Source: Stenocarpella maydis (lineage: Eukaryota; Ascomycota; Sordariomycetes; Diaporthales; Diaporthaceae). Taken from it: a stretch of DNA of 64,000 bases. Made by a program: the position numbers and the translations under genes. The notes under the pieces were generated by a model that was not told where the DNA came from, ran no database searches, and saw only the letters and a program-made list of their open reading frames with translations. The first letter of the stretch is position 1; each line of letters opens with the position of its first letter. The stretch spans positions 248,001 through 312,000 of the forward strand of contig NQMI01000036.1 of assembly GCA_002270565.1 (NCBI GenBank), read 5' to 3'. Below, in pieces: positions 43,095-53,071 of the stretch.

Positions 43095-43206
43095 GAAGAG
43101 TCGGAACATATACACGGATATGGTCATCACCACAGTAGATAGTTTTTATAAAACAGACTCTTTAGTCGTTAATCTAAGTATTCAATCCCAGTATTGGATA
43201 GCCTTA
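43095..43206 (+). repeat. inverted repeat copy B, possible copia protease remnant
   Basis: Second copy of the pair, on the plus strand, starting directly after the GC-rich islet. Downstream (TATTGGATAGCCTTATAGCT) it could be a frame-broken WILDSGAS. Stops and AT drift are consistent with RIP. Confidence 0.5.
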
Positions 43207-43560
43207 TAGCTAGTGATTATTGTTAGTCAATAATATTGCTCAACAACTGCCTAATAATGTATTCCGAATATAAACCCTTGATCTTTCAGGTTTAATGTAC
43301 TCGGAAACCCTCTGATCATTACACTGGGTCTCTAATGTAGCCACCTGGGGTTATCTTTTGCAATACTTAGCAGCTAATAGGTCTGTATTTATAATACTAT
43401 CTCCCTTCTTACTTCCTTTATCCCTAAAGATATTCTTATAAGTATTCTGAGTTTATTTATATTTTTATTTATACCTTCCAAATCTATTATATTAGGCTGA
43501 GTTAAAGATTCTTAGGTTTTAAAATCTTTCTATTATTTTAAGAAAATTAAATAAAGTAAA

Positions 43561-43773
43561 TGTAGCAATAGTAGTGTGCAACAGCACATTGGTGGGCTAT
43601 CGCTACAGCCACCGTACTGTAGCCAGAGGGCGTAGTTGCTTACTAAGCAACTACCACCCACTATATAGACCCGAGATAGCTGGCGGGCTACGCCTACTGC
43701 ACCCACTACTCGAGACAGAGAGAAATACAAGAACAACACCCCACTCGTATTGCAATACGTGACCCATCTAACA
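43561..43773. mobile_element. solo LTR of 213 bp with 5-bp target duplication
   Basis: Begins TGTAGCAATA and ends CATCTAACA (TG..CA). It is flanked by identical pentamers GTAAA at 43556-43560 and 43774-43778. It contains a TATATA at about 43660 and a purine-rich stretch toward its 3' half. These are the standard marks of an LTR left after recombination between the two LTRs of an inserted retrotransposon. It is less AT-rich than its surroundings and has a clean duplication, so it is younger than the RIP damage around it. Orientation and family are unknown. Confidence 0.75.
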
Positions 43774-44395
43774 GTAAATCCCTTTTTATTATTATAGCTT
43801 CTTATAGTTGTATTATACTAATTTACTTAGCTTATAACGTTAGTAGAGCTTCCTATATTACCTTAAAAGAGGATTTATGCTATTATTTTAAATATATTTA
43901 CTAGAAGTCTGATGAATTTGTGCTATAGAATAGCATTCAGTTCAGCGTGTGTGTGTTTCGGCAGGGTCGCAGTATGGTGCTCTGAGGCGAATTCGGACGA
44001 TTAACAATGGTCTGGACAACTTTGTATTGAATTAAGTTGGGCTTCTGTAAGCCCTCCTTATATACCCTCCGACGTCGTCTCACCCCTGGGCACGCTGCGG
44101 TAGGCTCTGGTGCAAATTTGCAAATGCCGGAAAATTCGCCCTTCCAACACACCATCTTTGGTTCCAAACAACTAGCCAACCACAGCCCTAGTAATACCCA
44201 AATTAAGTACATACAAACTTTAGAAATCAGGCTATCTAATGCACTAAGTTATATACCTTTTGGGTAAGAAATAAGGGTAATGCAGAGGTCTGAATTAAGG
44301 TGCAAATGCAGGCCAAAATAATTGACTTACGGCCACCAAACTCATCTTGCGTTATGCACGCACTGGGCGTACTTAGCGAAAATCGCCTGACTCGC

Positions 44396-44445
44396 AAGTC
44401 TAGGGTAACTCCTTACAACGAAGTCTAGGGTAACTCCTTGCACGG
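44396..44445. repeat. 25-bp direct tandem repeat, two copies
   Basis: Two adjacent 25-mers starting AAGTCTAGGGTAACTCCTT, identical at about 22 of 25 positions, inside the transposon block. Confidence 0.75.
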
Positions 44446-45304
44446 AGTACTAACGCCCTGCTGAGCGGTTCCGTTTAACAGCTATATTAGATAAGGTAGA
44501 GAAGGAGTTAGAAAAGGCTACTGTAACGATCGTGGTGGAAGGTGCCACTACGCCATAGATCAAAAGATCAGCTAATATTCGAACCCTCTGTTCGAATATT
44601 CCTTCTAACCACCTTATACACTGCGAAACATAACAATTATATAGTATTATGGAATCCTTTAAATAATTCTTTCTTTAAATGTTTTTTAAATCTTAAAATA
44701 TTATTTTTAAACTAACTATTATTAAAAAAGTATAAATATTTATAAGAATCTTCACATAAAATTAATAAAGATAAAGACATTTAAATTAACAGCTTAAAAT
44801 AATAATATTATAAATAATAATTATATTATTAGGCTAATAAACATTAGAATTAACTTAATATTAGCTATAATTAATTTAAAAGTATATAATATTAATAATA
44901 TGTATAAGTTACGTATTATTTATTTACTTTTCTAAAGAGTTTATAAAGATTTTAATAAGTTAGCTACTTATATTATTATTATTAAGGAGGAAAATAAAGC
45001 CCTTATAGCTATTTTTTAATATTAGAGACTTAAAAAGGAGGATATTTTCAAACTTAAGTTAAAAATCTATAGATATAGTCGTTATTATAAAGGAGAGGGC
45101 TGCTATAAGACTTATTAAGGAAGAACTTCAGATAATACTTTATAATAATGAGTTAGGGAATAATAATAAGATTAATAAAATGGATTATATTATAGTATAG
45201 AACTTGGATAGTAAGGGCTGTTTATCTAATTGTAAATAGCTTTATTAGTTGTTAAGTAATTAAGTGTTAAAGTTAAGGGTGCTTTTAGGGAAGGTTAAAA
45301 AGTA

Positions 45305-45349
45305 GGGTGTGCGTAAAGGGGGTGGTGCGTGAAACGAGTGGTTGACTTA
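45305..45349 (-). repeat. right terminal inverted repeat with TA
   Basis: Reverse complement of the left end apart from six transitions. The TA duplication is at 45348-45349. Confidence 0.7.
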
Positions 45350-45570
45350 TATCACCCTAACCTATCAGGGAAAAAGAGGTAGTTAAAGGCATATTATATG
45401 CGTTATAGCCTGATATTCAGATAATAATAATATAAACTTTTATTGGTGAAGAGGATTATAAATTTATCCCTTAATATTATTAATTTTATTTCAAGCCTAT
45501 AATGCTGGGTCTCAAGGTCTTTATAAGTATATAAAAGGACTGCTATTGTTTTTAAAAATGTTTTTAAAGG

Positions 45571-45855
45571 TGTTGTGACCGTATTAGAAATGATACCAAC
45601 TACGCAGGAACAACAAAAGACTCCTGGCCATGAGCATAGTCGGGCCATTCCCTGCCTGTTTGACTCCACTGCAATGCCAGTGCCAATGACCAAGTCCACA
45701 GCCCTGTTCACTTCCTCCAAGTGACCTGTTCACTCGGTGTAGTGATGCATGACTTGGCTCATTTCAACCCTATTTAAGGAGCTACATTACATGGGTAGGC
45801 CTTATTGCATATATCCGTCATTAATCTGAATTATCCAGCCTGATTTGATATTACA
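45571..45855. mobile_element. possible LTR fragment at composition boundary
   Basis: Starts TGTTGTGACC exactly where AT-rich sequence gives way to ordinary composition. It contains CTATTTAAGG near 45770 and can be closed at GATATTACA (45855), giving a TG..CA unit of 285 bp. The flanking pentamers (AAAGG and ATGAG) do not match, so it lacks a target duplication and stays doubtful. It could equally be plain promoter DNA for the small gene starting at 45856. Confidence 0.25.
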
Positions 45856-46332
45856 ATGAGTCCAGCATCAAGAACACGAGAGTGGGCACATGTCCGCGCA
45901 GCCCCAGGGTCTAAGCACGACGAACCATGTGGTCCAAGGTGAGAAATTTCTTTAGTGAGCGTCATTGTACTTGCCCAACCAATATGGCCGCCGGCCTATA
46001 GATATCGCTGGTTTCATACAGATAGCCTACGTCGTCGTCACCCCCGAGCCGAGATTCACATTCAGAGACTAGGAGGAATTCACGGGCGACATTCGCGGTG
46101 TCCAAGTGGTGAAAAATCATGTCCTGACAGAGATGGCACAAACGAAATAATGGATACTGTTATACATCCCCAGCCAGAGCACCAAGATAATCTTCCTAAG
46201 GAGGAAGCAACTCCCAGGGATGATAGAGACCCGCAGAGAGATATCTTGAGTCTTCACACACGTGGGGGTGGTTTTCGACGTCTCTTGTGTCAATGCTTTG
46301 GGAGGCGCTCACCCGGTCCATTGTTTCTATAA
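45856..46332 (+). CDS. doubtful small gene, two exons, unknown
   Basis: The ATG at 45856 (MSPASRTREWAHV) reads to 45938. An intron with GTGAGA..CTATAG borders (45939-46001) joins in frame to an exon ending at 46332, giving a charged protein of 137 aa with a Cys/Arg end (RRLLCQCFGRRSPG). A TATA-like CTATTTAAG lies about 85 bp upstream. No family is recognised. The frame from 46262 to 46630 overlaps its end and could be a further exon or an alternative product. Confidence 0.3.
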
Positions 46333-46630
46333 CGCGAGCCCCTTCGACCACGACACCGACCTCGACCTCGACAACGACCTCGCCACAAACATCGCCACAA
46401 ATATCGCCACAAACATCGCCGCAGATCGCAACATAGGCCGCGACACAGGTCGCAACAGAAACCGCAGCGGTCTAGTAGGAGGCATACTAGTCATAGCCAT
46501 GGTTATTCTCAATATAATCAACGTGATCGACATCATTTACCATCCCAACGTCATCCATCACCTTCTGATCACAGCGGGCATTGGTCAGCACCGGCTACAC
46601 GCACAGACGCACCAAACTACGATTCTATGA
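46262..46630 (+). CDS. doubtful frame with NIAT repeats and one membrane segment
   Basis: 122 codons. It contains a Asp/Leu/Asn-rich stretch with three copies of a 12-base unit (NIAT, 46382-46417), then a basic stretch (GRDTGRNRNRSG) and a single hydrophobic helix (VGGILVIAMVILNIINVIDI). A repeat plus tail-anchor arrangement is possible. It lacks a convincing start of its own and may belong to the gene before it. Low confidence. Confidence 0.25.
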   Translation: MGVVFDVSCVNALGGAHPVHCFYNASPFDHDTDLDLDNDLATNIATNIATNIAADRNIGRDTGRNRNRSGLVGGILVIAMVILNIINVIDIIYHPNVIHHLLITAGIGQHRLHAQTHQTTIL

Positions 46631-47529
46631 ACGATTCTGAACTTTTAACACCATTCTTGCAGAAGAGAGAGCTATGGATCCCATGCTGAGGGACATGGAC
46701 GCCAGGAACATCTAATCGAGGATACGCAGGAGTAGAAGGAGTTGCATTTAGAAATATAATCCAAGCTTATATCAAAGGCTACTTAGACATTTCTTCCCTT
46801 TAAACCCACATGTTTTCTGTTGTTTTTTCAAGAAAGACATTAGCTCCTAGACGGCTGGTGATAATTTTTATCATTATTATTTTTGAATCGTTTTTGTTTA
46901 TTTCTATTTCATTTTTCTAAAACTATTTTTTTTCAAGCATTCCAAACTAAATTCAGGAGCATCCTCTTCCCCTTCCCCTCTCACCTTCCCATGTCCCGCT
47001 CCCGCACAAGCCAGCATCTGCCCCTTGCAGCCACATTCCGGGGAACCTTGCCGACACCATATGGCTTGAAGAATTCAAGCACTTAGGAGGTCCCGGAATA
47101 AGCGGACTCATCAGGACCTCTTCACAATTCGGGTTTGCTCGCTTTGACCCTATACCGCTGCCGCTTGCTCCTGAAGTCGCTTCCATCACAGCTACCTCAC
47201 CACCATCGCCACTACCTCACTAACGCTGCCGTGCTGACTTTGACTCGTTGCTATGATCGCTGCCGCTATCTCTACTGCGACCTCAACTGGAATTCATCAA
47301 GCCCTATTTCTGAGCCGCTTTAGCGCTTTAGCGGCGCTCGGGTCCCTGTTATGGATCCTTGGAGTCTTCCGGAACGGGAGGGGGTGGGGCCGAAGAAGTC
47401 ATCCCAATACTTAAACCACCGAGCAAGGTGCCGAGGGAGAAAAACCTATTCCTAAATATGTGAAAAGTGTCATCGTTTTGCATTGAATGTTTTCCCTCTG
47501 TGTTGAGGGATCATAGATTGTAGACGGTA
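46631..47529. other. intergenic; P450 promoter region
   Basis: No conserved frame. It contains an ATTTTT-rich stretch near 46,870 and CT-rich leader-like sequence before the P450. Confidence 0.5.
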
Positions 47530-49133
47530 ATGTCGTTGCGAGGACCCACGACCGGCCCAATGGCTACAGAATCGTCGACCATTTCGGAGCTGCTGCACAA
47601 GTTGGCCAGCGAACCGGCAAAACACCTCATTATAGCGTTTCTTTTCGCTCTGACTGCACGGATCATCATAGTCCTTGTCTTTGGAAGTTTGCGACGCCTA
47701 CCTGGACCATTCCTGTCACGACTAACGGGGGTGCCGCTCAGGTTTGCTACTTTCAAGGGCCGAAGAGCGCAGTGGCTGCACGAGCTGCACAAAACACATG
47801 GCCCTATCGTGCGAGTCTCACCCTGCGAGGTATCTGTGGCTGATCCCGCTTACTACCGATCAATCTACTCGAACCCCAAGACCAGTCACAAAGACCCCAG
47901 CTTCTACGCTTCTGGCTCGTTCGCGGGCCATGACAACATCTTTCAAATGGTCAATCGCGAGCAGCACGCGGCGCGCAGGAAGTTGATGGCGGGACCGTAT
48001 TCTCTACAGTCGATGCAAAAGCTCGAGCACATAATACTAAGCAAGTCACGCACTCTTGCAGAGCGCTTTCTCCTGGACGCCGCGGCCTCACGCCATGGGA
48101 CAGTGGATGCCTACGAGCTCTGTTCGCTGTTCAGCTTCGAGGTTGTCTGTGCAGCTGGGTTTGCAAAGGACTTCGACAGCCGCAGCAGTGCGTCGTCAGT
48201 GGTCAGGGCAATCGAGACGAGCGCGCCCAGGTTTATTTTCAACTCGGTCTTTCCGCCCCTGGAGCGAGCCAGCTGGAGCACAAAGTTGCCAGGCCGGATA
48301 GGGGCAGCGTACAGAGCGCACAACTACTGGCATGATTACAGCCGCCAGATGGTGCGGGAGTACCTGGAACGTAAAGAGTCCGAGGATATCAACGATTACT
48401 TGCTTGCGCCTTTCAAAGATGGTGTAGATGGCTGGCTGGGACGTCCACTCAGTGAGGGAGAGCTTATTGAGGAGGCCATGAACGTGACGTTTGCCGGAAG
48501 CGGAACAACATCAACGACCCTGACCTATCTCCTCTACGCCATCTCCCTGCCTCAAAATAAACGCGTACAAGAGCGCCTCAGGGAGGAAATCGTGGCAGTG
48601 TGTGGGACAGGTCAACTGGCTGAATTACGTCCGGCGCCGTATCTGAACGCCGTCATCAAGGAGACTATGCGGCTCTATCCGACAATTATCTCGACACTAC
48701 CGCGCATACTCGACCAGTCGCTGCTGATTGGTGGCATCGAGCTTCCCGTTGGAATTACCGTGGGGATGCAAAACTACGTTCACCACAGGGACCCTGCGAC
48801 CTTCCCAGACCCCGAAGCTTTTTTGCCAGAAAGGTGGTTGGACTCTCCAAACCTGGAAGCCATGGAGAACGCTCTCAGTAAGTGGCTGATACTCTGCTCT
48901 ACTCATTTCCTCGGATATTGACTCGTTTAAAAGCGCCCTTTAGTTTAGGACGCCGGGGATGTATTGGACAAAATTTGGCTTGGAGCGAGCTGTACATTGG
49001 GGTTAGTGAGGTTCTTCGGGTGGCTCGATTGTCTTTGTCTCGTGAAATGGGCGAGTCCGATATGGAGATGGATGACCGTTTCAATATTGCACCAAGAGGG
49101 GGGAAGTTATTGCTTGAAGTGAGTTCACTGTAA
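47530..49133 (+). CDS. cytochrome P450 monooxygenase
   Basis: Two exons, 47530-48877 and 48934-49133; the 56-bp intron has GTAAGT..AAAAG borders. The product is 515 aa, the usual length. The N-terminal anchor is LIIAFLFALTARIIIVLVFG, followed by the hinge LRRLPGPF. The I-helix is TFAGSGTTSTTL, the ExxR motif is in IKETMRLYPT, the PERF-like motif is FLPERWLD and the haem loop is PFSLGRRGCIGQ with Cys459 as thiolate ligand. All key residues are present. It resembles fungal CYP families of secondary metabolism or detoxification (benzoate-hydroxylase-like), but subfamily and substrate are unknown. It lies 1.7-2.2 kb from the transposon block and has no biosynthetic core enzyme beside it. Confidence 0.9.
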
Positions 49134-50118
49134 TTTAGACACGCAGGGCAAAGCCGACTGAGAATCTAAACCCCCAAAACATGCGTTCAACAGTTGCCTG
49201 TTTGTATAGTTACCGCAGTTGAGTGATTTACTTTCTCGCACCCTAGAACATAACGTACTCGGTCCACTTGTGGGTCACCCCCTGATTTAGGCCACCCTCT
49301 GGCACAAACGCTCCACTCTAATTAATTCAATAAAAATATTGAAGTATGTAATCTTCTAAATTATATAACAGCTTATTACTATTTATGTAGAATAAATATA
49401 ACTTAAATTTATCTTAATACGTAAATAAATATAAATTTTACTTAAATTCTAAATGTATAAATTGAGTACATATATCGTAGATTATTAAGCAGGTCCCTGT
49501 GTAGGTACACCTTGCTGCTTAGATTCATTTATCAATTATGTAATATACCAGTTTTGTATCAATTCTTTTAAGTGTTGGTATCGAGTTTGTTCACCAAGGT
49601 TCGTATGGGAGGGAGTATGTGAATACAAGGGCGTAAAAGGCGAATGAGCGTAGGTCGCACGGCGATTAGGCAGATTCGGGTCTTTCAACATTGGATGCTT
49701 GCCAGTTCATTTCTAGTATTCAAATGTATGTCAAAAAGATCTCTGTCGAATCCAACGCACACCGCCAAAACGAAAGTAAATGTAGCAAAACATGGGAGTC
49801 TGTACACCTCGTTGTGAGTCCGAATGCCAAACAAATGCTTGAATAACGGTGGCAACTCAACCTCACTTCACTTGGACATTTGGAAAGAAGCAGAAAGACC
49901 GCAGTCGCAGGACTGGCTGAATGTGTGGTTCAAACTCCAGCAACGCCATCTGCTGTGGATCATGCCCTCGTACACATGAAAATATCAAGTTTCCTTGCCC
50001 ACCCCCCCCCCCCNNNNNNNNNNNNCCCCCAAAAAAAAGCGCACTACTCGAAACGATGGTCCGTACTTGTTACGCCCAGTAGGACAGCTCCCCTCAACCA
50101 CGCACGACGACACACTCT
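49134..50118. other. intergenic with AT-rich patch and assembly gap
   Basis: An AT-rich patch lies at about 49310-49480. Just before it (49262-49310) is a C-rich sequence (GGTCACCCCCTGATTTAGG) that looks like one end of a DNA transposon, but no mate was found. Twelve N lie at 50014-50025 between C runs. Confidence 0.5.
50014..50025. other. assembly gap (N) inside a poly-C run
   Basis: Twelve undetermined bases preceded by a run of about 13 C and followed by five C and eight A. The true length of the homopolymer is unknown. Confidence 0.95.
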
Positions 50119-50502
50119 CTATGCCGGCGGGTCGGCGGCCGGAGGCGGTGGAGGCGGTGGTGGAGGGCCACCAGTGCCATCGGAGGAAGTCTTGGAGCCC
50201 TTTGAGCTATGATGTCGGTGGTGTCGGCGCCGTTTACCGTGGTGGAATCGCACCGTGTACCGGTAGCGGTAGAGGAAGACGATGCTTGCGATGATGAAGA
50301 CGCCAAGGAGGACGCCGACTACGATCCCGATGGTGGTGTTTGTGCTTGCAGCGCCGTCTCGCCTTCGCAGATCAGTCCATGCTGCGAGGCGTGATGGGTG
50401 TGAGGAATGGGTATATGGGATCGAGCCCGGAGCCGGGCCGGACCGCGGGAGAGGCGGTGGTGCGGATGAAGTGAGCGGGCGGAAGTAAAGTGAGATATAC
50501 AT
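50119..50502 (-). CDS. single-pass membrane protein with His/Lys-rich and poly-Pro tail
   Basis: 127 aa in the frame starting at 50502, though the true start may lie further upstream. A clear membrane segment (TIGIVVGVLLGVFIIASIVF) follows the likely N-glycosylation site NTT. The tail has RYRYTVRFHHGKRRRHHRHH, then a Ser/Lys stretch and a nine-proline run with little after it. Similar small proteins with an outside stub, one helix and a histidine-rich cytoplasmic tail occur in many Sordariomycetes; I know of no assigned function. The helix is conserved in style, so a real gene is likely. Exon limits are uncertain. Confidence 0.55.
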   Translation of the reverse strand: MYISLYFRPLTSSAPPPLPRSGPAPGSIPYTHSSHPSRLAAWTDLRRRDGAASTNTTIGIVVGVLLGVFIIASIVFLYRYRYTVRFHHGKRRRHHRHHSSKGSKTSSDGTGGPPPPPPPPPAADPPA

Positions 50503-52306
50503 CCAATGCTGGCTCTTGAGGGCCCAACTGTATGCTGAAACAGTCTTGTGTGGGGATGAGGTGTCGGCAAGGTGGTTTCGCGGAGTGGAGATGCAAACGA
50601 CAGGTCTACATAATAAACGGCGTCAAGCGAGGCAATGCACACGTGGTAGGACACGGCGGTTGGGCGGCGGTTGGGTTCGGGGCGACCGGGGCTTGTGAGC
50701 TCATTTTTTAACTTCTCACCCCTGACGAGCTGGCTTCCCACCGATCGAGTGTGCAAGAGACAGCGTGCTACCCACCCCTCCTGGGCAGCGTTCGCCGCTG
50801 CTATGTGACACCTCACCCAAGGCGGGCCATGATCCCTTGCTGCGGGTTCCATGGTAGCCGTGTGGTACTCCAAATGCAACGCTTCCCATACTGCTAAACC
50901 TCTCTCCCGGAACTTGAAGGCTGCGAGTCTCAGGCCGGCTCTCTAGTCTCACAGCCTAGGCCAATGTGCAAGAATCCTGCCTGGCTACCCAGGTTGTTTG
51001 CTGACAGCGAATGGTGCGAGTGAAGCGGGGCGGTCATGCATGAGTCCTTGCAGGTGGCACCCCAATTCCGGGGCGAAACCCCACTGATTCGACAATGCTG
51101 CACGTCTCGAGCCTCGTACCTTACTGGCTTGCCTGTGTGCGTCGATTTTTATCAGTGACGACCTGCAGCTCCCATGGCCGGGATTGGCCTCTGGGTATCA
51201 ACGAGATCCCGCGGCGACATGTGCGAACTCGTGTCGGCGCAACGGTGCGTTGGCCAAATCTCCCGTGACACCAGTTCGTGACTTCATTCGCGCCATTGAA
51301 CAAGACTAATACTGCCTGCGCTCTATGTATCCTGTATCGGCAGATGCAGCTCCCCGGCCCACTGGTCCAGCCAGCGTCAAGTACCCGTTGAGCACTGGGC
51401 ATTTTGCTGCACGGAATGCTTGACAGCGGCTTACGCATATCATGTGCCCAGTTTGTTCTGCTGTGTGCGGTTCCGCGGGGACAGAGGGGCCTGATTCGCC
51501 GTACCTCCCAGCGCTAACTACCATGTACCATATGCGTGGCTAACCAACAAACGCAGTTGATGGAGGTAAATAGGCCCTTTGCGGAATTTGCCGTTCATGC
51601 TGTTATCAACAAGAGCGCCCACGAAGCCGTGCTGCTTCACGGTACCTTCAAGCTCTGCCGCAGCCTCCACAGGGTAGCCCATGGGAAGAAGGCTAAGAGC
51701 AGCAAATCGCGTGGCATTCTTTAATATTCGCGTAGTGATTCAAATGGCGAAGGAGGATATGGGAAGCGGGAAGAACCTTGTGACTTGCTCTTAACAAGGT
51801 ACGAGCAGATGCATATTCTCATTTATTATACACTAAACTCTTGCGCCGTAACACAAGGACCCCACCAACTTCCCCAGGTACATGGATATGTCCGGCTTCC
51901 ACGGGTACATGGCTATGCTGAGATTTCGCGTTTTTGATTTCGCGAGCGGCCTAGGAGTGCGGAAAACCAGCTGAACGGAGCGAAAATGCTCCGTTACTCC
52001 GTGATGTCTTTGAATGCACTCTGTATATAGCCTAGACGCATTGAAGACTTGCAAGCGGATGAATAGTGTGTTGCATTAACTTAGTAGGACGGAGCTGGCC
52101 CTGGAGCGAAGGCGCGAAGACGCGAGAAACGAGCAAAGGCGTGAGGGCGTCAGGGCCTCTGTTTATAAGAGAACAAGGAGGTTTATATAAAGCAAATTTG
52201 AAGAAACTATTCTCTAATCATTCTGTAATTGGACAATACATCCTCGCCCAAGCGATGTGAGAGACGGAGACATCTGAACCAAACGCCACAACTTCCCAGC
52301 CACGAT
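50503..52306. other. intergenic, no convincing gene
   Basis: Several frames of 60-190 codons, mutually overlapping and without a recognisable domain. Part of it is probably the leader of the small membrane-protein gene. Confidence 0.45.
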
Positions 52307-53071
52307 TTACTCAGCATCGGACGCGGCCCTGGATACCATCGATCCCAGCCTCGTACTCCTCGCACTCCCGGATCGTCGCCTGATGGCCCGATGATGATGC
52401 CTGATTGACTCGATCCTGGCAGTGCTCCGTGTAATGGCGCGACGCAGGTCATCGACATTGTCGATCAGCGGTTGATCACCAGCGTGAACTTCACCGTTGC
52501 GGGGAGCGTGGCTGACGCGCATCAGCGCGTCATAAGTCGTTTCAAGCTCGGCAGAGAGCCGGTCCAGTGAGTTCATGAGAACCTCGCTGCGTCTGTGGCG
52601 GCGGCGACGCTGCCTACTCTCCAGTGATGACTGGGAGGGCGACTGTTGTAGGCGAGGCTGCTCCTGCCGTGGCGGCTCGGCCGCACTTGTTCGTGCCTGC
52701 GCCGTTGCAGCCCTGTTGTTTTCGCCTGCATTGTTTCTCTGCCGCCGGAAGAAGTTGTGGCGGACGATGTAGTCGACAGCCTCTTCTACAAGCTGGCCAA
52801 CGAGCATGCTCATGGCGGCTTGGCCGAGCCCCGAGCCCTCCTCGCTATGTTGATTCGTGTGGCTTCCCCGCCGTTCATTACTATCATTTCTGCTGTTACT
52901 ACTGCCAATATGAGGCTGCCGCTGTTGCGGGTATCTGCCTGCTGCGTTCCTTAACGCGTGCTGTCCGAGACGCCGGGTGACGTCGCTTCTTTCTCGAGCT
53001 GGTCGTAGAGCCGGTCTTGCCTGGCGAGGCCTGGAGCGACGGGAGGAGGTATTTGGGTATTGAGGAGCCAT
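52307..53071 (-). CDS. basic, mostly disordered protein of unknown function
   Basis: Single exon, 254 aa, starting at 53071 (MAPQYPNTSSRRSRPRQARP). Very rich in Arg, Ser, Gln and Asn. A short ordered helix (GQAAMSMLVGQLVEEAVDYI) lies in the middle. A second helical region near residues 170-200 (LMNSLDRLSAELETTYDALM) could form a coiled coil. No signal peptide, membrane segment or named domain. It may be a nuclear or RNA-associated protein judging by charge, which is inference only. The long open frame supports a real gene. Confidence 0.5.
   Translation of the reverse strand: MAPQYPNTSSRRSRPRQARPALRPARERSDVTRRLGQHALRNAAGRYPQQRQPHIGSSNSRNDSNERRGSHTNQHSEEGSGLGQAAMSMLVGQLVEEAVDYIVRHNFFRRQRNNAGENNRAATAQARTSAAEPPRQEQPRLQQSPSQSSLESRQRRRRHRRSEVLMNSLDRLSAELETTYDALMRVSHAPRNGEVHAGDQPLIDNVDDLRRAITRSTARIESIRHHHRAIRRRSGSARSTRLGSMVSRAASDAE

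Larger units (their letters stand above)
42072..45349. mobile_element. degenerate TIR transposon (pogo/Fot1-like), with nested insertions
   Basis: The element proper is 42074-45347 (3,274 bp), flanked on each side by TA (42072-42073 and 45348-45349), the target duplication of Tc1/mariner-pogo elements. The ends are inverted repeats of about 43 bp. The left begins AGTTAACCACCCGTTTTACG and the right, read inward, begins AGTCAACCACTCGTTTCACG. The copies differ at six positions, all C/T. Fot1-type elements also begin AGTCAA, as I recall. The interior is about 70-80% AT and has no open transposase frame, consistent with RIP. It contains a solo LTR, an inverted repeat pair and a GC-rich islet, which explain why it is longer than a simple pogo element. 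Confidence 0.65.

Noticed and set aside
44522..44635. LTR-like unit TGTAACGATC..ACATAACA
   Set aside because: The flanking pentamers (GCTAC and ATTAT) differ and no second copy is in the window; only a hairpin (ATATTCGAA..TTCGAATAT) is clear.
45403..45720. 105-codon minus-strand frame across the AT-rich border
   Set aside because: Half lies in AT-rich low-complexity sequence and no domain is visible; probably a product of AT drift.
49880..50212. Plus-strand frame running across the N gap
   Set aside because: It exists only because the Ns are read through; it is antisense to the membrane-protein gene and low complexity.
50319..50879. 186-codon minus-strand frame
   Set aside because: Overlaps the better-supported membrane-protein frame in another phase and has no domain; likely leader sequence.
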